A DNA stretch of 64,000 nucleotides from Papilionanthe hookeriana x Papilionanthe teres (taxonomy: Eukaryota > Streptophyta > Magnoliopsida > Asparagales > Orchidaceae), in contig CM040431.1 of NCBI GenBank assembly GCA_022702705.1, positions 28,569,185 through 28,633,184 of the forward strand, in the 5' to 3' direction. This document shows positions 57,160 to 64,000 of this stretch, piece by piece; the stretch's first letter is position 1; each line of letters opens with the position of its first letter. The notes beneath the pieces were generated by a model, which saw nothing but the letters and a program-made list of their open reading frames with translations, was not told the DNA's origin and searched no databases. The position numbers and the translations under genes are program-made.

Positions 57160-57890
57160 CATTAAACCATAATTAGGTTTAACCCATATTAAACCTAATT
57201 AATCAACTTAAACTTAATTACATTAGGTTTAAGAAATCATTAAACCATAATTAGGTTTAATCCATATCAAACCTAATTAATCAACTTAAACTTACTTTAT
57301 TAGGTTTAAAAAATAATTAAACCCTAATTAGGTTTAACTCATTAGACCTAATTACATCATTAACCCTTAACTAACTAAGGTTTAATTATACCTTAAACGC
57401 TAATTATGTTTAACCCATTAGACCTAATTAAATTATTAAACCTTAACTAACTAAGGTTTAATCATACCTAAACCTTAATTAGGTTTAACCCATTATACCT
57501 AATTAAATCATTAAACCTTAACTAACTAAGGTTTAATCAAACCTAAACCCTAATTAGGTTTAACCCATTAGACCTAATTAAATCATTAAACCTTAATGAA
57601 CTAAGGTTTAATCATACCTTAAACCCTAATAAGGTATAACCCATTAGACCTAATTAAATCATTAAACCTTAACTAACTAAGGTTTAATCATACCTAAACC
57701 CTAATTAGGTTTAACCCATTAGACCTAATTAAACCATTAAAACTTAACAAACTAAGTTTAATCATACCTAAAACCTAATTAGGTCTAACATATTAGACCT
57801 AATTAAATCATTAAACCGTAACTAATTAAGGTTTAATCATACCTAAACCATAATTAGGTATAAGACACCATTCAAGCCTAATGAGACCAA
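57160..57890. repeat. 75-bp tandem array, CCTTAACTAACTAAGGTTTA type
   Basis: ACTAACTAAGG-type markers at 57,446, 57,521 and 57,596 are exactly 75 bp apart. The unit contains inverted partners (TTAAACCTTAACTAACTAAG and its near-complement) and CCCTAATTAGGTTTAACCC. Confidence 0.9.
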
Positions 57891-58985
57891 GTTAAACATT
57901 AATTACATTAAGATTAATACCAATTAGACTTAACTCTAATTAAGTCTAATCAATTAATTAAACCTTACCTAAATTAGGTTTAATTAACCTTAAATCAATT
58001 AAACTTAACCCTAATTAAGTCTAATCAATCAATTAAACCTTACCTAAATTAAGTTTAATTAACCTTAAATCAATTAGAATTAACCCTAATTACGTCTAAT
58101 TAATCAATTAAACCTAACCAAAATTAGGTTTAATTAACCTTAAATCAATTAGAGTTAACCCTAATTAAGTCTAATCAATCGATTAAACCTTACCTAAATT
58201 AGGTTTAATTAACCTTAAAGCCCATTAGACTTAACCTTAGTTAAGTCTAATTAATCAATTAAATATTACCTAAATTAGGTTTAAATTACCTTAAACCAAT
58301 TAGACTAAACCCTAATTAAGTCTAATTAATCAATTAAACCTTACCTAAATTAGCATTAATTAACATTAAACCAATTAGACTTAACTCTAATAAATTCTAA
58401 TTAATCAAGTAAACCTTACCAAAATTAGGTTTAATTAACCTTAAACAATTTAGACTTAATCCTAATTAAGTCTAATTAATCAATTAAACCTTACCTAAAT
58501 TAGATTTAATTAACCTTAAACCAATTAGACCTAACCCTAATTAAGTCTAATAAATAAATTAAATCTTACCTAAATTAGGTTTAATTAACCTTAAACCAAT
58601 TAGACTTAACACTAATTAAGTCTAATCAATCAATTAAAACTTACCTAAATTAGGTTTAATTAACCTTAGACCAATTAAACTTAACCCTAATTAAGTCTAA
58701 TCAATCAATTAAACATTACCTAAATTAGGTTTATTTAACCTTAAATCAATTAGACTCAACCCTAATTAAGTCTAATCAATCAATTAATCCTTACCTAAAT
58801 TAGGTTTAATTAACCTTAAACCAATTAGACTTAACCTTAATTAAGTCTAATGAATCAATTAAACCTTACCTAAATTAGGTTTAATTAACCTTAAACCAAT
58901 TAGACTTAACCATAACTAAGTCTAATTAATCAATTAAAACTTACCTAAATTAGGTTTGATTAAACTTTAAGCCTCACTTGCATCA
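57890..58985. repeat. 75-bp tandem array, TTACCTAAATTAGGTTTAA type
   Basis: TTACCTAAATTAGG markers at 57,965, 58,040, 58,115 and 58,190 show a 75-bp period that continues to about 58,960 (about 13 units). The unit differs from the previous array but has the same length and word style. Confidence 0.9.
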
Positions 58986-59189
58986 GGCTTAAACAACCTT
59001 AAACTCTAATTATGTCTAACCCATTAAACCTAATTAAACTCTTAAGCCTCACTTACATTAGGCTTAAACAATCTTAAACTCTAATTATGTCTAACCATCT
59101 AGACCTATTTAAGCTCTTCAGTCTTACTTAAATTAGACTTAAACAACATTAAACTCTAATCAAATCTATCTTTAATTACACTTAAACCA

Positions 59190-59830
59190 AAACATAACTT
59201 GAGTTCAACCTAACTTGAACCCTAGTTAACCTAAACATTAGGTTCAACCCATATTGAACCTAACTAAACCAAAACCTAATTTAAGTTCAACCTAACTTGA
59301 ACCCAAGTTAACCTAAATATTAGGTTCAACCCATATTGAACCTAACTCAACAAAAACCTAACTTGAGTTCAATCTAACTTGAACCCAAGTTAACCCAGAC
59401 CTTAGGTTCAACCCATATTGAACCTAACTAAACCAAAACCTAACTTGAGTTTAACCTAACTTGAACCCAAGTTAACATAAATATTAGGATTAATCCATAT
59501 TTAACTGAAGTAAACCAAAACCTATAACTTATGTCAACCTAACTTGAACCCAAGTTGACCAAGTTTTAGGATCAACCAACATTGAACTTCAATCAAAATT
59601 ATAACTTAGGTTCAACCTAACTTGAACCCAAGTTGACCAAGTTTTAGGATCAACTAACATTGAACTTAAATCAAACTTATAAATTAGGTTTAACCTATCT
59701 TGAACCCAAGTTGACTAAGTTTTAGGATCAACCAACATTGAATTTAATTCAAACTTATAACTTAGGTCCAACCTAACTTGAACCCAAGTTAACCATAACT
59801 TTAGATTCAACCCAAATTGTATATAACTCA
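59190..59830. repeat. About 82-bp tandem array, CTTGAACCCAAGTTAACC type
   Basis: TTGAACCCAAGTT markers at 59,297, 59,379, 59,461 and 59,544 (82, 82, 83 bp), then 59,622 (78 bp). Rich in GGTTCAACC/GGTTGAACC words. Confidence 0.9.
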
Positions 59831-60330
59831 TCATAAACTTTAAGTTCAACCCAAATTGAACCTAAGTCTACCTAAACCTTTGATTCAACCTAAATTAAAC
59901 TTAAGTCAACCTAAACCAACTTAAACCTTAGGTTCAACCAAATGAACTTAAGTCAAATCTAAGATCCTTGGGGTTCAACACATTGAACCCAAACCAAATC
60001 TAAAACCTAAATAGGTCTGACCCTAATTAGAACTAAATAATCTCCTTAAGCCTTACTTACATTAGGCTTAAGTAAACCTAAACCCTAATTAGGTCTAACC
60101 CCAATTAGACCTAATTCATCTCCTTAAGCCTTACTTACATTAGGCTTAAGTAAACCTAAACCATAATTAGGTTTAACCCCAATTAGACCTAATTAATATT
60201 CTTAAACCTTACTTACATTAGGCTTAATTCAACTTAAGCCCCAATTAGGTATAACTCTAACTAGACCTAATAAAGCTAATTAAACCTTACTCATGTCAGG
60301 TTTAATTAAACTTTAAATCAAATTAAACTC

Positions 60331-60535
60331 TAAGGTTCAACCCAACTTGAACCTAAATCAAATCAAACTCTTAGGTTCAACTCAACTTGAACCTAAATCA
60401 AATCAAACTCTTAGGTTATACCTAACTTGAACCTAAATCAAATCAAACTCTTAGGTTCAACCTAACTTGAACCTAAATCAAATCAAATTCGTAGGTTCAA
60501 CCCAACTTGAACTTAAATCAAATCGAACCTTTAAG
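60331..60535. repeat. 40-bp tandem array
   Basis: AACTTGAACCTAAATCAAAT and CAAACTCTTAGGTTCAACC form a 40-bp unit repeated five times (AACTTGA at 60,344, 60,384, 60,424, 60,464 and 60,504). Copies are nearly identical, so it is the youngest array here. Confidence 0.9.
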
Positions 60536-61560
60536 ACCTAAATTATTCTTAAGTCCTACTTACATCGGACATAGAAAAGTTTCAAACCTTAGGTTCAATT
60601 CATATTAAACCAAAACCAATTTTAGATTCTACTTACATTGGAACTAAATTAACCTTAAAGTCCTAGCCACATTGGACTTAGAACCATTTCAGCTCCTTGG
60701 GATCAGTCCTAAACTAATTTTAAGTCCCATCTACGTTGGACTTAAAACAATTTCAAACCCTTTAGTTCAATTTATATTGAACCTAAATCAACTTTAGATC
60801 CTACCTAAATTGGACATTAAATAATCTTTAAGCTTAGGTTCAAATTATATTAAACCTAAACCAAACCTTTAACTTAAGATCAACCCAAAGTTGAACTTAA
60901 GTCAAAACTGTTAACTTAGGATTCAACCCACATTGAACCTATAATCAAACATTTAACTTAGGATCAACCCAAAGTTAAACTTAAGTCAAACATCAACCTT
61001 AGGTTCAATCTATATTGAATTTAAACTCAACGTTCAAACCAAACTGAACAAACCCAACCAAATCTTTAGGCCCAACTGACTTCAAGACCTAAAACTCTAA
61101 GTCTAACCTATACTAGACTTAATTAATTTTTTTTAGGTCCAACCAACATTAGGACTTAAACATTAAGTCTAATAAATATTTAGACTTAGTAAAATTTTTT
61201 AAAACCTTTATATTCAAAAAGACATTGAATTTAAATTCCTAAATCTAATTCGTATTAGATTTAACTCAAAAATATTAGATTCAATTGACACTGAATCTAA
61301 ATTCCTAAGTTTAATTTACATTAGACTTAATTTAAAACGTTTAGATTCAAAAGACATTGAATCTAAAGTCCTAAATCTAATTCATTTTAGATATAACTTG
61401 AAATCATCAGATTCATACGACATTGAATCTAAAATTCTCAAGTCTAATTAGATCTTACAGACATTAGATCTAAATAAACTTGACTCCTTTCTTTAGGTCT
61501 ACATTACATTATACTTAAATAAACAAATCAAAACCCACATCAATCAAAGTGACACATGCA
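60536..61560. repeat. Degenerate TTAGGTTCAA/TTAGACTTAA word-rich sequence
   Basis: Continues the style of the neighbouring arrays with irregular spacing and no period I could fix. Confidence 0.7.
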
Positions 61561-62084
61561 AAATATTTTTTGGTTAATAAATCGTAAACAACTTCAAATT
61601 TTCCAACCTAAAATCCGAAAGGACATTAAAACTTAAATACAATCTTAATTAACGAAGATAACCAAATGCAACTTGAACCTCAGTGTTCTTGATCTACGAA
61701 GTTCTCTTGGACGATGCAATCCTGGTTGTTGGCAGGAGTCCTCCGGTCCCGGTTTAAAATCCTTTCAGTCTAAGTAGATCAAGGCATATGATGACCCTGG
61801 GACAACAGAGCCTTGGACATCTTGACCTGGGTGTCTAAAAATTAAAATTCAACCAACTAAATCAATAATTTAAGAAAATTAACATTATTTCTTTTGTAAG
61901 AATAACACTGACACTATTTTTCTTACAGGTTGAAGATAAGTTCTGTTTTGGATATATTTTACATGTTGTTAGGATGTGCTAACTCTGTTTTGTAGGGCGA
62001 CATTCTGAAGACAGAACAGTAAACTTCTAAACAAAAAAATGACATTAAAAAAAAAACAAAATGAAAATGAAAACGACATCAAAA

Positions 62085-62610
62085 TAATGACATCCAATAT
62101 AAAACAAAACCAAATGACATCAAAACATTGACATCCAAAACAAAATAATAAAACAAAATGACATCGACAAAACTAAATGACATCAACAAAACCAAACGAC
62201 ATCAACAAAACAATAACAACAAAAACAAAACGACATTACAACATGACATACAAATATAATGACATTACGACATAACATACACAAAACGACATTACGACAT
62301 AACCTAAATAAAAATAAAAGGACATTACAACATGACATACACAACAAACAAAATGATATTACGACATGACATAAACAAAAACAAAACGACATTACGACAT
62401 GACATACATAAAAACAAAATGACATTATGACATGACATACAAATAAAACGACATTACGACATGACATACACAAAAATACATTATGACATAACCTAAATTT
62501 AAAAAAAAAAAAACATTACAACATGACATACACAACGACATTACGACATGACATAAAAAAAAATAAAATGACATTACTACATGACATAAATAAAAACAAA
62601 ACAAAATCGA
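62085..62610. repeat. Minisatellite, GACATTACGACATGACATAC units
   Basis: About 15 units of roughly 27-33 bp: AACGACATTACGACATGACA, then TACACAAA. On the minus strand it reads as CHVVMSFCF-type repeats, a translation artefact. Confidence 0.9.
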
Positions 62611-63067
62611 AGTTTTAGGATAGTACACGACATTTAGAAACATATTCCCCCTAGGAATGAACATTGATGTTTCTTTCCTTGAGCTTGACATTTGAAATTT
62701 ATTTGAGAACAATTGGTTAACTTTAATCGAAAATTTTCGTAGGTGATTAATCACTTAAGATGTAATTAACTATAGGAGCTTACTCCTATGGGAGAATAAA
62801 GAACTCAGAATAGATTACATATCTAAAATCTCTGGTTATTAGGTCTTCCTGTGGTTTTCCTTACACGAGAAGCTCTAGAATCAAACATTCTAGAATTTTA
62901 TCTGTAAGATTCACTACAATGAAACTATCCTGACATATCCTCTTCTACTGTTTTCTATTTTATTAGCTCTTTCCTTCCTTCTCTGATTTTATTAATATCT
63001 GAGGATTATTTACATGACCCAAAAGAATAAGTTACTTTAAGATTAAGACGATATGGTAGATAAATAG

Positions 63068-63084
63068 AGTGGCGAGTCTGCGAC
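63068..63084 (+). repeat. Diverged second copy of the primer-site-like motif
   Basis: AGTGGCGAGTCTGC lies 147 bp before AGTGGCGACTCCGC at 63,215. Confidence 0.5.
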
Positions 63085-63215
63085 AAAACCAAATGACAAC
63101 AACAATGGACCGACAAAGAATTGATCGGCGACACGACACCACAACAATGATGAGGATGATAATTCGAAGCCATCACCTCGAAACCATTCCATTCCAGTGG
63201 GCGCCATCAAGAGAG

Positions 63216-63233
63216 TGGCGACTCCGCTGGGAA
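63216..63233 (+). other. Tat/Ogre-type primer-binding-site-like motif
   Basis: TGGCGACTCCGCTGGGAA follows GCGCCATCAAGAGAG. From memory, TGGCGACTCYGCTGGGGA is the tRNA-Arg-type primer site of Tat/Ogre elements; one G is missing here. If real, the array block to its left is an LTR and an element extends right beyond the window. Confidence 0.5.
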
Positions 63234-63239
63234 ATTTCT

Positions 63240-64000
63240 CTCTCCCCATCTCTGGTTATTTAATTTGTTCACATGACCGGGATAATATGTCTTTTATTTT
63301 TTTTTGGTAGTGCCATTCAGAGTGAAGGCCGTTGTACTTCAAGTGGAAGCATAACTTCGTACCCATATATCAGAGTAGATGGTTTCAATAATGTTGGTGT
63401 TCGGTATGCAGTATGGTAGGCTATGAGGCTTCTGTTAACCGCTAGTGATATTATGTTGGACTGCTGGTTGACATTTTCTTTATCACTGATTTTGTCAAGA
63501 TTTTTTCTATTTGTCTTTGTGAAATCATTTTGAATTGAGATTAGAGTTGGATCTTCTAATCATTAAAAAAATATGACTTCAAGGTAGAATTTCCATTAAT
63601 TGCTAATAGGATAGCCCTTTTACCTTGTTCCCTCTTTCTGGTCTAGGCAGATTCCAAAATTTTGATTATGTGATCAAAATATTTTTTATTTTCTAAAGAT
63701 ATGTCCGAGTCAACTAATAGCTGACCAAAAGACAAGATCTTTTAATTTTGTGCCGAATATAATATCAGAAGAATTTTCTTAAGATAGTTTTTCAAGTTTT
63801 ATCAATTAGTGGAGAAATTGGACACTAAATTTTGATTCCATGCTCACCTCAAGCTTCTTCTCAGGGAATTACTATATATTGTGGAGAACATTTTAAAGAT
63901 TTTGAATGTCTTAATTCAAATACCAATTTTTGATTTTATTCTCTCACCTCAAGCTTCTTCTTAATGAATTATTATATCTGGTGAAACATATTTCTTTTAA
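63240..64000. other. No gene seen; possible leader of a Tat/Ogre-type element
   Basis: AT-rich. A repeated phrase, TCACCTCAAGCTTCTTCT followed by an AATTACTATAT/AATTATTATAT variant, occurs at about 63,845 and 63,945 (100-bp spacing). No domain is recognised. Confidence 0.4.

Larger units (their letters stand above)
54130..63210 (+). repeat. Nine-kilobase block of nested low-complexity tandem arrays, possible giant LTR(s)
   Basis: From left to right: a 79-bp TTGACC array, a 0.7-kb spacer with a TATA box (55,690) and leader-like DNA, an AT-rich region, 75-bp arrays of AATTAGGTTTAA type, 82-bp arrays of GGTTCAACC type, a 40-bp array, and a roughly 30-bp GACATTACGACATGACATAC array. It ends near a Tat/Ogre-type primer-site motif at 63,216. 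No protein-coding domain is visible. Giant-LTR reading is inference. Confidence 0.55.

Noticed and set aside
57160..60000. Telomere-like CCCTAA/TTAGGG words in the arrays
   Set aside because: The plant telomere unit TTTAGGG is never in tandem here; the words occur once per 75-bp unit (CCCTAATTAGG), so these are not telomeric repeats.
54220..60535. Regular repeats that could suggest a CRISPR array
   Set aside because: No unique spacers between conserved repeats, no cas genes, and the DNA is plant nuclear. They are plain tandem arrays.
62183..62754. Two minus-strand ORFs reading CHVVMSFCF-type Cys-rich repeats
   Set aside because: They translate the roughly 30-bp minisatellite at 62,085-62,610. 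No domain, and the period and composition explain them.

Overview
This window is nuclear DNA of a flowering plant. The evidence is a spliced plant aldo-keto reductase gene with consensus GT-AG introns, Ty3/gypsy and Ty1/copia retrotransposons of plant lineages, a PIF/Harbinger transposon with a Myb/SANT-like partner gene, small inverted-repeat elements, long (TA)n tracts and large AT-rich low-complexity blocks. I cannot name the species. Most of the 64 kb is transposon sequence. Only one host gene is clearly supported, plus one possible 5' exon.

Layout. 1-8,574 (-): an Athila-like Ty3/gypsy element running leftwards, with 5' LTR, a duplicated primer-binding-site region, gag, protease, RT/RNase H, integrase and an extra 3' ORF cut by the window edge. 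All coding parts are broken by frameshifts. 8,575-23,095: no host gene seen; old LTR-like and low-complexity sequence, including a CGATCG-rich degenerate array (12.5-13.15 kb), an AT-rich block (15.7-17.6 kb), a G/T-rich block (18.7-19.95 kb) and an LTR-like piece near 21.5-22.3 kb. 23,102-28,423 (+): a complete young copia element with near-identical LTRs and a perfect 6-bp target duplication, but several frameshifts in gag-pol.

29,344-45,404 (-): a five-exon aldo-keto reductase gene with a joined reading frame of 347 aa and all four catalytic residues. Introns 2 and 4 are each over 7 kb and filled with transposon debris. Intron 4 holds a decayed copia element that lies inside an older small inverted-repeat element and carries a duplicated RT/RNase H-LTR module. 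Intron 3 is mostly one copy of that inverted-repeat family. Intron 2 holds a SINE-like element, three (TA)n tracts, a copia RT fragment and a 233-bp fold-back element with a 9-bp target duplication.

46,836-51,594: a PIF/Harbinger element with matching ends and a TTC duplication. Its Myb/SANT-like gene is open, but its transposase is broken. Just to its right, at 51,714, is a short ORF resembling a chloroplast transit peptide. From 53.7 kb to the end there is first a diverged antisense copia LTR piece, then about 9 kb of nested tandem arrays (79-, 75-, 82-, 40- and about 30-bp units), ending next to a motif resembling the primer-binding site of Tat/Ogre elements. I read this block as one or more giant, repeat-filled LTRs, which remains unproven.

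Most interesting points: (i) a small hairpin in copia LTRs whose inner stem differs in sequence but not in pairing among three insertions; (ii) the 54-63 kb array block with a dense TTGACC array upstream of a TATA box; (iii) the Mutator-like fold-back element; (iv) the nested and inverted structure in intron 4 of the reductase gene.
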